IMG/VR virus record: IMGVR_UViG_3300033052_000009
Span: 1-35,676 of that record
DNA length: 35,676 nucleotides
Strand: one strand, 5' to 3'
DNA from: a virus
Position numbers and translations under genes: made by a program
Shown: positions 8,419 through 16,143 of the stretch, piece by piece
Layout: each line of letters begins with the position of its first letter
Numbering within the stretch: the first letter of the stretch is position 1
The notes under the pieces: model-generated
The model's database searches: none
What the model was told of the DNA's origin: nothing
Seen by the model: the letters and a program-made list of their open reading frames with translations, nothing else

Positions 8419-8904
8419 TTATCTGCCTTTCGCTGCTTTACGGGCGATGCGTGCCCGCGCCTTACCGATCTGGACGGTCAATTCTGCTCTCACATCGTTG
8501 ATGATGTTTTCGGCCTCCACGTCGATCGCGGGGCGGATGTAGCTGTTCGCTGCCATCTTAGTGGTACCGAACTCCTGCCATCCAGCATTGGCGCGTGCGC
8601 GCTTCCCAGCAGGGGCCGGGCCGGTGCGAACCTCGACGCCGTTTCGCGCACTGAACCGGGCACTTCCTCGCGACCTGGTGGCCTTCACACGTTCCGTCTT
8701 GATCGTCTCGTTCAGGTGGCGACCGTCGCCGTCGCGATCTTGCGGATCGATTGGCGCAAGGCTTTTTTCCCGATCCTCTAGGCGCTTCATCGCCCCTTCG
8801 GCTGTTCGCCAAAGGACATTTCGGGCCGTGGCTTTGGGCAATTCTTCGACGAGAGCGCGCTCCAATTCCTTGAAGCCCTCAACGCGAAATGTCGCCTTCG
8901 CCAT
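8419..8904 (-). CDS. Neck protein, HK97 gp10-like
   Basis: A 161-residue protein starting MAKATFRVEGFKELERALVE. The opening pattern (F.V.G..EL...L..LP...ARN..) and the mid-segment AGWQEFGTTKMAANSYIRPAID are characteristic of HK97 gp10/minor tail proteins that form the head-proximal tail joining ring. The TT.....P.IRPA motif is present. The stop-start overlap with the adaptor gene upstream (8904) supports cotranslation. Confidence 0.88.
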   Translation of the reverse strand: MAKATFRVEGFKELERALVEELPKATARNVLWRTAEGAMKRLEDREKSLAPIDPQDRDGDGRHLNETIKTERVKATRSRGSARFSARNGVEVRTGPAPAGKRARANAGWQEFGTTKMAANSYIRPAIDVEAENIINDVRAELTVQIGKARARIARKAAKGR

Positions 8905-9254
8905 TACAGCGCCCGCGTGGCGGTGAATTCAATCTCGCGTCGTCCGATCGGTGAGATACCAACGACGTCCCAATTCTCGCCATCCATGACGATGCGGTCT
9001 CTGATGGCTACTTGCTTCGTCGTCTCGCAAGCATGGCAGTTAAAATTTGCCGACTGCGATCCATCTTCGCGACCCGCTTCCCGCCGCTCGGTGCCATTGC
9101 CATAATAGACTTTGGCCTTTTGGGGGTTGCCGAGCGCCGCCCACGCCTGAACTTCCTCGCCAGAATCCGCCTGTGTGGCGGTGTAGCGCTGAAATATAAC
9201 GCGGCGATCGCGCTTTCCTGCCGGGGTCACACCATCACCGATCGATAGGGCCAC
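8904..9254 (-). CDS. Head-tail adaptor (SPP1 gp16 / HK97 gp7 type)
   Basis: A 116-residue protein with a GTG start at 9254, inside the end of the connector gene. The pattern AGKRDRRVIFQRYTATQADSGEEVQAWAALG (a 'L..r......d..G......W' adaptor opening), then IRDRIVMDGENWDVVGISPIGRREIEFTATR, is that of the phage head-tail joining family. It forms a ring between connector and neck. Confidence 0.88.
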   Translation of the reverse strand: MALSIGDGVTPAGKRDRRVIFQRYTATQADSGEEVQAWAALGNPQKAKVYYGNGTERREAGREDGSQSANFNCHACETTKQVAIRDRIVMDGENWDVVGISPIGRREIEFTATRAL

Positions 9255-10000
9255 GCCAGCATTTCGGCGGCCGGCGGCGCGCTGGGGTTGGCCTCATCGC
9301 GGGCGAGGAACAGATGCCCGATCATCAGTAGCTGCGCCGAGATCAGGTCAGCCGGAACATCTCCGTCATATCCCGCCGTGATCGACGCCTCGATGCCGTA
9401 CCGGGCATAGGGAAAGGATGAGACCGGATAGATGCGGCCGCCAACCACGGCATAATCCGCATCTTCGATCGCCTGCTCGGCAAGGTCGCTGTCGAGATAG
9501 GTCAGGCTTTCTACGACAGGATCAGGTCCGTAGTTGATCCATACCGGCGCCGAGCAGCTTTCGAAGCGCTGAGTCACGGTCCGACGGGTCATCAGTTTGC
9601 CGGTGAACGCCTCGACCCACCCCTGCGCGGCGTCGATATATTGCTGGATCAGCGCATCGCGGTCGTCGTCCTCATATTCGAGATGCTGCTTCGCGATTGT
9701 CAGGTCGATGCACCTCCGTCCCGAATCGATGATCGGGATACGGATTTCCTGTTCGATGACATCTCCACTCGCCATCGTTGCGCGCGCGGTGATGATGGTG
9801 GTTTCGCCAGCCAATCCGCCTGAGAGAACCCAGCGGACAGAGGCGTTGTCCTCAATATTCGACAAGTCACCGATCGTTGCGGTCCCAGCCGTGACGATGA
9901 GCGTTGCGCTGCCAGATATCGTGTCCCCTGTTTGGGGAGTCCAGCTATAGGCAAGTTCCTCGTTCGGGTCTTTCGCCTGAAGGGCGACGGGTGTCATCAT
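9227..10000 (-). CDS. Head-tail connector gp6-like, with an extra N-terminal beta domain
   Basis: A 257-residue protein starting MMTPVALQAKDPNEELAYSW. Residues from about 95 on (DLTIAKQHLEYEDDDRD, LIQQYIDAAQGWVEAFTG, then ASITAGYDGDVPADLISAQLLMIGHLF) are the gp6-like connector that binds the portal. Residues 1-92 are a separate beta domain with KDPNEELAYSWTPQTGDTI and IITARATMASGDVIEQEI, which in related phages is encoded by its own gene and called a fibre-tail or Ig-like adaptor. Here both are in one frame without a stop. The 3' end overlaps the next gene by 28 bases. Confidence 0.8.
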   Translation of the reverse strand: MMTPVALQAKDPNEELAYSWTPQTGDTISGSATLIVTAGTATIGDLSNIEDNASVRWVLSGGLAGETTIITARATMASGDVIEQEIRIPIIDSGRRCIDLTIAKQHLEYEDDDRDALIQQYIDAAQGWVEAFTGKLMTRRTVTQRFESCSAPVWINYGPDPVVESLTYLDSDLAEQAIEDADYAVVGGRIYPVSSFPYARYGIEASITAGYDGDVPADLISAQLLMIGHLFLARDEANPSAPPAAEMLAWPYRSVMV

Positions 10001-10809
10001 GCGGCGCGCCTTCCGTTGATCGTATATGCATGGCGTTGACCAGAGCGCATTGTGGCGCGGCGGCGAGGCGGAACAGGGGGAACTTCATAATCAGCCGGGA
10101 ACAACTGCAAGGCCGCATCCGTCTCGCTGGCCAACCCCACCGCGCCGATCAGACGCGCGCCGAGCCCGAACGCGGTATCATTCTCGTTCGCCGCCTGCGT
10201 CGCGCGGATCGAGACGCGAGCCAACGCCAAGGCGGTGTCGCTCTCCGCAGCGAGCCCGACGCCGCGGATCTGCACCCCCGGCAGCGAAAGCGCGGTATCG
10301 GCCTCCACCGCCATCCCGACCGCACGGCGCTGCACTCCAGAAAGCGCGAAGGCCGTATCATTCTCGTCGGCCCGGCCGACTGCGCCCGCCTGCCCGGTGC
10401 TGAGCGACAGCGCCGTGTCCGTTTCATCCGCACGGCCGACAGCGCGGATCAGCTTGGCGCCGAGGCCAAGGGCTGTGTCGGCCTCAACGCTGACGCCGAC
10501 CGCGCGGATTTGCAGGCCGGACAGGGCAAGCGCAGTATCCGTCTCATTCGCTCGCCCGGCGGGTGACGCGCGCCCGAGAGCAAAAGCGCTATCCGCTTCG
10601 TCCGCCCGGCCCGTCGCCCTGATCTGAACGCGGGAAAGCGCGAGGGCCGTGTCGCTTTCGGATGCCAGCCCGACTGCCCGGATTTGCTTGCCGGCTAAAG
10701 CGAATGCGGTGTCAGTTTCGGTGGCGAGGCCGACGGGTGCGGACGCACCCCCCGCTACCGCCCCATCATCACCCAGCGGTGCGCCGCCGAGAGGATAGAA
10801 GCCAAGCAT
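9997..10809 (-). CDS. Virion protein made of about eleven 20-residue ETDTA repeats
   Basis: A 270-residue protein. After a short head (MLGFYPLGGAPLGDDGAV), residues about 25-235 are tandem repeats of roughly VG.A.ETDTAL.L....IRA. The acidic E.DTA core is nearly constant, while the L..G.QIRA spacer varies; two units (RASPA and AGAVGRA) depart from the rule. A short C-terminal part ends RHAYTINGRRAA. Such repeats occur in phage virion proteins and suggest an elongated beta fibre or solenoid. Placement just before the connector genes suggests a head or neck fibre. Role is inferred; no other domain is seen. Confidence 0.75.
   Translation of the reverse strand: MLGFYPLGGAPLGDDGAVAGGASAPVGLATETDTAFALAGKQIRAVGLASESDTALALSRVQIRATGRADEADSAFALGRASPAGRANETDTALALSGLQIRAVGVSVEADTALGLGAKLIRAVGRADETDTALSLSTGQAGAVGRADENDTAFALSGVQRRAVGMAVEADTALSLPGVQIRGVGLAAESDTALALARVSIRATQAANENDTAFGLGARLIGAVGLASETDAALQLFPADYEVPPVPPRRRATMRSGQRHAYTINGRRAA
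10110..10735 (-). repeat. 60-base tandem repeat array coding ETDTA units
   Basis: About eleven units of 57-60 bases in frame within the repeat protein gene. The part coding E-x-D-T-A is the most conserved (GA.ACCGCC... class), with silent and coding changes elsewhere, so the array is old but still alignable. Unit number may vary between relatives through recombination. Confidence 0.8.
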
Positions 10810-10810
10810 G

Positions 10811-10882
10811 TCAGACCATCACGATCAGCGCGAAAGCGAACATCAACGCGACCTGCTGGACACGGATCGCGCGCATCGTCAC
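10811..10882 (-). CDS. Tiny 23-residue membrane peptide
   Basis: A GTG start overlaps the stop of the preceding gene (GTGA), and the stop is one base before the ATG of the repeat protein. The product reads VTMRAIRVQQVALMFAFALI and VMV: a short basic head and one hydrophobic helix. The exact fit between two genes suggests that it is translated; it may also serve only as a coupling link. No function is known. Confidence 0.45.
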   Translation of the reverse strand: MTMRAIRVQQVALMFAFALIVMV

Positions 10883-11244
10883 AACGTGGCCGCCAGCCGG
10901 AACAGGTCGTCGGCCTGTTCTTCGGTCCAGCCCATGCCGCTGATCGCGGTTTGCAGTGTCGGGTTGCCGCGCTCGATAGCCAGCGCATATTCCCACTCTT
11001 CGACGGTCTCTTCGTCGAGCGTGGCGATATAGGCATCAACCGCCGCCTTGAGCCCGAGATGACGCAGCGCCTTGCGCATTTGCAGCGGGGTCACGCTCTC
11101 GGGAACAGGCGGCTTCGCGTCTGGATGTTCGGCCCGGAATGCAGCAGCGACCGTCTCCTGATCCTCACCATCTTTCAATTCGCGCCGCGCTCCATCATCC
11201 GCGACCAGTATCTGAGTCCCTTCGGGGGTAAATTCGATCCTCAT
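10879..11244 (-). CDS. Tail/fibre-associated protein of unknown function
   Basis: A 121-residue acidic protein starting MRIEFTPEGTQILVADDG. The C-terminal half, VTPLQMRKALRHLGLKAAVDAYIATLDEE, then WEYALAIERGNPTLQTAI, is a helical pattern often found in small phage proteins beside fibre genes (it resembles the C-terminal part of XkdW-like and fibre-accessory proteins). It could be a fibre chaperone. Function is not established. Confidence 0.55.
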   Translation of the reverse strand: MRIEFTPEGTQILVADDGARRELKDGEDQETVAAAFRAEHPDAKPPVPESVTPLQMRKALRHLGLKAAVDAYIATLDEETVEEWEYALAIERGNPTLQTAISGMGWTEEQADDLFRLAATL

Positions 11245-11245
11245 G

Positions 11246-12130
11246 TCAGGTCACCTTGAAAGTCAGACAGGGCGCCTGATCGCCCAAATAGGACGGCTCC
11301 CCGCCAATCGCCGAGTACATCTCGCTTGCGGTGTCGGTGAACGTCGGAGCGGCCCCGCCGAATGTTGCATTCGCAAGCATCCCCGCCCCGAAACCGCCAC
11401 CCCGGAGCAAGGCACCAGCGGCTATTGCCTTCAGTATGACGTTTGCCGATGGGTCGCATCGTCCGAAGCGATAGGTGCTGTTGTTGGCCCAGAACGCCGC
11501 GTAATACATGCCCGCTTCGAGTTTGAGGGCAAGACCGGTAATGTCGATGTCGGTGCTGGGTGTTACGGTAGTCAGGTCTCCGCTGTCGTAAACCGGCGCG
11601 CCGAGCGGGTAGCCCTTCGGCCCAACGGCATAAATGAGGATGCGCGTCTTGTGTCCGGTCGTCGCGCCTGTGCCCATGTAGAAATGCAGGCTCTTGATCG
11701 AGACGCGGCGCAGGATGGGCCACGGAACGAGTTGCATCTGATCCGCTGCGGGAGCGTCGGCGGCGTTCGTCTGGAGCCAGCCAGACGGCCCGTACATCAT
11801 CCCCGAGCGATATGTGGTCTGCAATCCCGGCAACTGATCGAAATCGCGCGCATTCGGCGTCACGAACACCTTCGCCGAGCCGGTCAGGCTCAGCAGCGAT
11901 CCCGTGGACGATGCGATCAGGTTACGCGTCAGCGTCGTGCCGCTGGCGGTATAGGTGCCGTACCCGACTTCCCACGCGCTGCCGTCCTCGATCACATAGG
12001 AATAGCTCGCACCATCTACCGCGCTGGCGGCGCTGAACGACTGAAACCCCGTCTCGGCACTGCCAAGCGTGATCGTGCCGGTGCCGGTCGTCGATGTGGC
12101 GACCTTTACGCGGTTGAGGAGGCCGGGCAT
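11246..12130 (-). CDS. Fibre-like virion protein
   Basis: A 294-residue protein starting [18 protein letters not shown]. The N-terminal module ([18 protein letters not shown], then [20 protein letters not shown], then [20 protein letters not shown]) is a very common anchor domain of phage fibres and appendages. The remainder is beta-rich ([20 protein letters not shown] and [19 protein letters not shown]) and resembles receptor- or matrix-binding domains. The gene is within the head module rather than after the tip protein, so it may form a head or neck appendage. It overlaps the previous stop by one base. Confidence 0.7.
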   Translation of the reverse strand: MPGLLNRVKVATSTTGTGTITLGSAETGFQSFSAASAVDGASYSYVIEDGSAWEVGYGTYTASGTTLTRNLIASSTGSLLSLTGSAKVFVTPNARDFDQLPGLQTTYRSGMMYGPSGWLQTNAADAPAADQMQLVPWPILRRVSIKSLHFYMGTGATTGHKTRILIYAVGPKGYPLGAPVYDSGDLTTVTPSTDIDITGLALKLEAGMYYAAFWANNSTYRFGRCDPSANVILKAIAAGALLRGGGFGAGMLANATFGGAAPTFTDTASEMYSAIGGEPSYLGDQAPCLTFKVT

Positions 12131-12591
12131 CAGCTGGCCCGGTAGAAGACGCCGCCCGTCATCTGGATATCTGCGCCGGACGGGGTCTGCGCGAAATCGA
12201 ACATGGTCAGCGGGATGATGTTCGCATCGGTGCCGCCGGTCGTGTCGGCGTCATAGCAGACGGCGATCTTGCTGATCGCGTTGCCCGATGCCGCGGCCCA
12301 CGTCACCGTGGGCAGCGACACCTCGTACCGATCGTTGGTGTCGTCGGGCGCGGGCAGCGACGCGAGGTCGCTATCGGTCAGCGTCTTGCGGCCCATCGTG
12401 GTCTGCTCGTTTGTCGCGCCCGCGACGAGCGCAGTCAGCGTGTCGACATCGATCAGCGTCGAATCCGCTTCAAGCCCGCTCGTCTCGATCGGCACGAGGA
12501 TCAGAGCGCTGTTCGCGGGGTCGTTCGACTTAACGCGGTTGTAGAGCTCGACGACGCGGCCCTTAGCGATGTTGAAGACGATATTGGCCAT
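12130..12591 (-). CDS. Structural protein of unknown role
   Basis: A 153-residue protein starting [20 protein letters not shown]. It looks mixed alpha/beta with [37 protein letters not shown] and a final [15 protein letters not shown]. This type lies beside fibre-like genes in several alphaproteobacterial phages. A hairpin at 12618-12641 precedes it. It is likely to be in the virion, perhaps at the base of an appendage; this rests on context only. Confidence 0.55.
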   Translation of the reverse strand: MANIVFNIAKGRVVELYNRVKSNDPANSALILVPIETSGLEADSTLIDVDTLTALVAGATNEQTTMGRKTLTDSDLASLPAPDDTNDRYEVSLPTVTWAAASGNAISKIAVCYDADTTGGTDANIIPLTMFDFAQTPSGADIQMTGGVFYRAS

Positions 12592-12617
12592 TTGTGTCGG
12601 TCCTTCCGCTATAATGC

Positions 12618-12641
12618 GCGGCCGACCCGAAAGCCGGCCGC
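12618..12641. repeat. Inverted repeat GCGGCCG...CGGCCGC
   Basis: Seven perfectly paired bases enclose ten bases in the 56-base gap between two virion genes. No T run follows on either strand, so it is unlikely to be a full intrinsic terminator; it may tune mRNA stability or partial read-through. Confidence 0.5.
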
Positions 12642-12647
12642 GGTCGA

Positions 12648-13013
12648 TCAGTCGACGAGGATGTGGAAGGTGCCGACCTTGGTCGCGCCGCCTTGGGCGA
12701 TGACGATCTTAACGCGGTCGTTCGCCAGTGCGATGGGAGCCTGCACGGCGGTGCCGCCAGCCGCATAGAGCGATGCAACACCGGCCTGCGAATGGGTCGG
12801 CGCGCGCGGCGCAACGACGGCCGAAGCGTTCACGTCCGATTGCGTCCAAAGGTTCACGCCGGTGGCCTCGCCGGTGATCGTGAAGTCGACGCCGTTGGCG
12901 TAGTCGGTCTTCACATATTCGATCTGGTGGATCTTGCCGTTGATGCCGCGCGGGCTGTAGGCGGTGGCGGTGCCGTCTGCGGCGGTCGTGACGGTTACGG
13001 TAAAGCGACGCAT
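12648..13013 (-). CDS. Structural protein of unknown role
   Basis: A 121-residue protein starting MRRFTVTVTTAADGTATAYS, with AAGGAG seven bases before the ATG. It is beta-rich with NGKIHQIEYVKTDYANGVDFTIT and ends VKIVIAQGGATKVGTFHILVD. Proteins with this opening are found near capsid genes of many tailed phages. It is likely to be a virion or head-associated protein. Confidence 0.6.
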   Translation of the reverse strand: MRRFTVTVTTAADGTATAYSPRGINGKIHQIEYVKTDYANGVDFTITGEATGVNLWTQSDVNASAVVAPRAPTHSQAGVASLYAAGGTAVQAPIALANDRVKIVIAQGGATKVGTFHILVD

Positions 13014-13052
13014 GATATTTCTCCTTGAGTTGGCGCGAACGCCTGGGATGGA

Positions 13053-13280
13053 CTATTCGCCCTTGGTGGCCTTCGCGGCCTTGGCCTTGTTTGCCGGAGC
13101 GGCGGGTTCGGCTTTGTTTTCGGTGGTCTCTTCGGCCTTCTTCTCAGGCTTCACTTCCCCGAGGATTTCGACCGCGCCGTAGCTGGCGAGACGTTCGGCA
13201 TCGGCCTTTTCATATTCAGCTTCGCTGCCGACCGGACGGTTGAGCAGCGGGCGCAGCAATTTGACCCTGAACATGGTCAT
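13053..13280 (-). CDS. Small head-region protein with Ala/Lys-rich tail
   Basis: A 75-residue protein starting MTMFRVKLLRPLLNRPVG; AGGAG eight bases before the ATG fixes this start over a longer one at 13310. A compact N-terminal part (EYEKADAERLASYGAVEIL) is followed by a Lys/Ala/Glu-rich C-terminus like flexible tails. The first part resembles small phage proteins that follow the capsid gene. No function is known. Confidence 0.6.
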   Translation of the reverse strand: MTMFRVKLLRPLLNRPVGSEAEYEKADAERLASYGAVEILGEVKPEKKAEETTENKAEPAAPANKAKAAKATKGE

Positions 13281-13392
13281 GGCTGTTCTCCTGATTATTG
13301 GGTGGGCCACTGCGTATTGAGCGCCAAGCAGAGCAAGGCGAAGCGCACCGCAGCAGAGCGCTTAGGGTCAGGTTTGACGTGCATGGAACTCC

Positions 13393-14109
13393 TTACGCGG
13401 AAGGGTTCCACCTCCCGCCTTTGCGGATGTTGTCTCCAGCCCAAAGCGGCTGAAGGTTGGTGAGCGCCCATGCCTCGCGAAACTGCGGATCTTCGGGCGT
13501 CTCAAACTCGAATGAACAGAGCGGGCGGATATGATCGATGTGCCATTCGCCGCGGTTGTCCCAGCTCATGCCGGGGAGGAATTGGGCTTCGAGATGGGCC
13601 ATTAGGTCGGCTAGTTGGTAACCGACCAGCGCCTCCCATTTTCGACCACGCTTCCCTCCATTTAGCACGCGTCGAACTGCCGCTCGCATTCTGAAATTGA
13701 TAGCGTAGGCCGGATCGCTGTGGCGCTTTTCCTTATACCAGCGCGTGTGGTAATCCCGCGATCCGGGCACGCCTTTTTTTGCTAAAGCGACGCGCCTTGC
13801 CCGATCCCGAGGTGCCTCCGCCTTACAAGGGTCGCAATATTTGCCATGCGCGACGAGCTTGGTATAAATTGAACCACAGCGCTTGCAGCTATCAGCGATT
13901 CCTTTCACCGGAGCAACACCACGCTTGCGCCGCTGCACCTCGGCGGCATCGCGCCATCGCTTCAACTGCCTTTCAGTTTTGCAGGCAACGCACACCACGC
14001 GCGGCGAGTATCTGAACTCAACAGTAGCACCGCAGCCGTTGTAGCATGTCCCCGTCTTCAAAGGAGGCGGTTGAGGGCTTCGCCTTTTCGGCTTATCAGG
14101 CTTCAGCAT
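13393..14109 (-). CDS. Free-standing HNH homing-type endonuclease
   Basis: A 238-residue basic protein; ATG at 14109 is chosen because GAGGA stands about seven bases upstream. N-terminal zinc-binding CxxxC / CxxC pairs (CYNGC, CVAC, CKRC, CDPC; about residues 22-95) precede an HNH core WHIDHIRPLCSFE and a closing ALTNLQPLWAGDNIRKG. The pattern is that of free-standing homing endonucleases of tailed phages. It sits between the capsid gene and a small head gene, in the same direction, with 83 bases on each side. Neighbouring genes are intact, so no intron is implied. The nuclease probably spreads itself between phages. Confidence 0.85.
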   Translation of the reverse strand: MLKPDKPKRRSPQPPPLKTGTCYNGCGATVEFRYSPRVVCVACKTERQLKRWRDAAEVQRRKRGVAPVKGIADSCKRCGSIYTKLVAHGKYCDPCKAEAPRDRARRVALAKKGVPGSRDYHTRWYKEKRHSDPAYAINFRMRAAVRRVLNGGKRGRKWEALVGYQLADLMAHLEAQFLPGMSWDNRGEWHIDHIRPLCSFEFETPEDPQFREAWALTNLQPLWAGDNIRKGGRWNPSA

Positions 14110-14192
14110 CACGATCCTCACGCGATCGGGGTGTAGAGGCCCGGTTGGATTGCCGTCCTTCCGGGCCTCGCTTATTCTAGCAGATCAGCAGC

Positions 14193-15416
14193 TTATTGGT
14201 AGCCCAGATCAGCATAAATGAATGCTTCAGGCCGATACACGGCGAGCGCCAGACGCTCTTCACAGAGCACGGTTACTAAGTTTTTCGTGAAGTCGTCGTT
14301 GACGTAGCCGGTCTCGACGCGGGCATCCCAGCGATCGAAGACCTGCGCGCCAAGCTGGAACGCGCCGACAAGCGCCTTGTCGACCGAGATCGCCTGCGTC
14401 GCGACCACCGGCAGACCCCACAGCGACGGCTTAGCGGTACCCTGCGGGTTGCCGATGATGTAACGGCCCTGGCTATCCTTGGTCAGCTCGATGCGCGCCC
14501 AGTCGGTCGGATGCAGCACGATGCCGGAAGCCGGATATTCGGCGAGCGCCGCCTGCAGCATCATCAGGCGGATCGTGTCGATCGGCGTTTCCATGTCGGG
14601 CGTCAGCGGTGCCGAATAGGCGGTAGCCTGCGTGATGATGCCGTTCAGGTTCTGGCCGGTGCCGTCGCCGTTGAGAAGCTGGTTCTCTTCGACGTAGGCG
14701 AGGCCATAGAGCAGGCGCTGGTCGATGATCGATCGAAGCTGCGAAATATCCGACAGAACCTGCCGGCTGGCCTTCGTCCAGTGCGCGATGACCTTCGCCG
14801 TGGTCGAGACGAGATCGAACTTCAGGTCCGACTCCGGCTTCGCTGCGGCTTCGGCAACCGGCGCCGCACTGTTCGTGAAGCCGGTCTCCTTGACATACTC
14901 CAGCGTGTTGCCGTCCATCCGGCCCTGCGTCAGCAGGTCACGAATGGTCATGCGGCGCTGAGCGAGCGGCAGAATACCGGGGAGGCGCGTCTGGTTGATC
15001 GCGTCACCCACCGAGCCGGCCGAGTCCGTCGTCGCCGAGGTCAGCGTCGTCTTGACGTACAGGCTTTCCTCGAAGCCGGCGCTCGCCTTGCCGTTGCGGC
15101 TGAAGCCATCCGAGGCGAAGGCCTTGAAGCCATCGCTGTCGGTGAACTGCTCGCCCATCGATTTGGTCGGCTGCTCCTTGGCCTGCTTGACCGAAAGAGC
15201 GAACTTCTGCTCCATCTCGTCGACGCGCGCCTTGCTCTCATTGACGACCTTGAGGGCGTCGTCGATGATTTCCTTCACGCTGTCGCTCAGGGCTTCTTTC
15301 TTTTCAGCCTTGCCGAGCGCGTCGGTGGCGAGCGCTTTCACCTCGTCGATGCGCTTGTCGAAGTCAGCGCGGGCTTCGGCCGCCAGTTCGGCGGTCGTCT
15401 TGGTTTCTGCGGTCAT
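14193..15416 (-). CDS. Major capsid protein, HK97 fold, with scaffold-like N-terminus
   Basis: A 407-residue protein starting MTAETKTTAELAAEARADF; AAGGA lies about eight bases upstream. Residues 1-110 are charged coiled coil (KRIDEVKALATDALGKAEKK), the delta/scaffold region removed by the protease. The rest has typical HK97 landmarks: ILPLAQRRMTIRDLLTQGRM, TAKVIAHWTKASRQVLSD, GIVLHPTDWARIEL and GRYIIGNPQGTAKPSLWGLP. It follows portal and protease in the standard order. It builds the icosahedral shell. Confidence 0.95.
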   Translation of the reverse strand: MTAETKTTAELAAEARADFDKRIDEVKALATDALGKAEKKEALSDSVKEIIDDALKVVNESKARVDEMEQKFALSVKQAKEQPTKSMGEQFTDSDGFKAFASDGFSRNGKASAGFEESLYVKTTLTSATTDSAGSVGDAINQTRLPGILPLAQRRMTIRDLLTQGRMDGNTLEYVKETGFTNSAAPVAEAAAKPESDLKFDLVSTTAKVIAHWTKASRQVLSDISQLRSIIDQRLLYGLAYVEENQLLNGDGTGQNLNGIITQATAYSAPLTPDMETPIDTIRLMMLQAALAEYPASGIVLHPTDWARIELTKDSQGRYIIGNPQGTAKPSLWGLPVVATQAISVDKALVGAFQLGAQVFDRWDARVETGYVNDDFTKNLVTVLCEERLALAVYRPEAFIYADLGYQ

Positions 15417-15441
15417 GTCGATAATTCCTTGTTTTGGCGCC

Positions 15442-16143
15442 TCAATCGGGATCGCCGGTGTTGTCGATGATTGGAGCGTTCCGGATCGCAGCCCAGAACT
15501 CCTCCATTGGGTCGGCGGCTTCGTCGCGGACCCCGCGATCATCGTTCAGCAGAGCGTTCGCCATGCGCTCGGCTTCAGAATTGGAGACGCCGAAACCTTC
15601 CTTCAGCATGGTCTCCAACTCGCGCCGCTGGGGCCGGACCCCGGTCATCCAGCGGGCAAAGGCATCGGTCGACTTCACGCCGGTGACGGTCGCGCGTCGA
15701 TTGGCCGGAAAGTTGACCGGCGAAATTTCCCAGAGCTCGAGCTTTTCGAGCATCGTGACGCCTGGACGTTTGGCGTCCGATTTCTTCTCCACGGTCTCGT
15801 AACCGATCGAGAGGCCGCGCACCGACTTGCGCTTGAGCGCGCGATATACGCGCGCGCCGACCGGGTCTTCGAGATCAACCTGGCCCTTGACCCAAAGGCC
15901 TTTCCCGTCCTCAGCGAGGTCCGTCCAGCTGCCAATCGGGACGTCGTGCGCATTGTGCCCCCAGAGCATAAGAGGCATCGTCCCGGCGCGCTTGTGACGA
16001 ACAAGCGATTCCGCGAACGCCCCCGGCATGACGATATCGCCATAGCTGTCCGGTTCGCCCCCGAACGTGCTGCCATATCCCTCGATCGTTCCGGCGTCGT
16101 CGGTGGCCTTGATTTCGAGGCCGAAATCCTTGTGAAGCATCAA
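15442..16143 (-). CDS. Prohead protease, HK97 family (peptidase U35/S78)
   Basis: A 233-residue protein starting MMLHKDFGLEIK. Landmarks: IEGYGSTFGGEPDSYGDIVMPGAF cut here as GYGSTFGG and DIVMPGAF (residues 22-43), His63 in LMLWGHN, Ser112 in VRGLSIGY and ELWEISPVNFPAN (about 135-147). His and Ser are the expected catalytic pair. It removes the capsid delta region during prohead maturation. It overlaps the portal stop by four bases. Confidence 0.95.
   Translation of the reverse strand: MMLHKDFGLEIKATDDAGTIEGYGSTFGGEPDSYGDIVMPGAFAESLVRHKRAGTMPLMLWGHNAHDVPIGSWTDLAEDGKGLWVKGQVDLEDPVGARVYRALKRKSVRGLSIGYETVEKKSDAKRPGVTMLEKLELWEISPVNFPANRRATVTGVKSTDAFARWMTGVRPQRRELETMLKEGFGVSNSEAERMANALLNDDRGVRDEAADPMEEFWAAIRNAPIIDNTGDPD

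Noticed and set aside
12610-12615. TATAAT on the plus strand between two virion genes
   Set aside because: No -35, no plus-strand gene follows; a chance match in a short gap.
14511-15470. Plus-strand frame of 319 codons opposite the capsid gene
   Set aside because: The minus strand is clearly the HK97-type capsid; this frame has Arg/Leu-rich shadow composition caused by high GC3.
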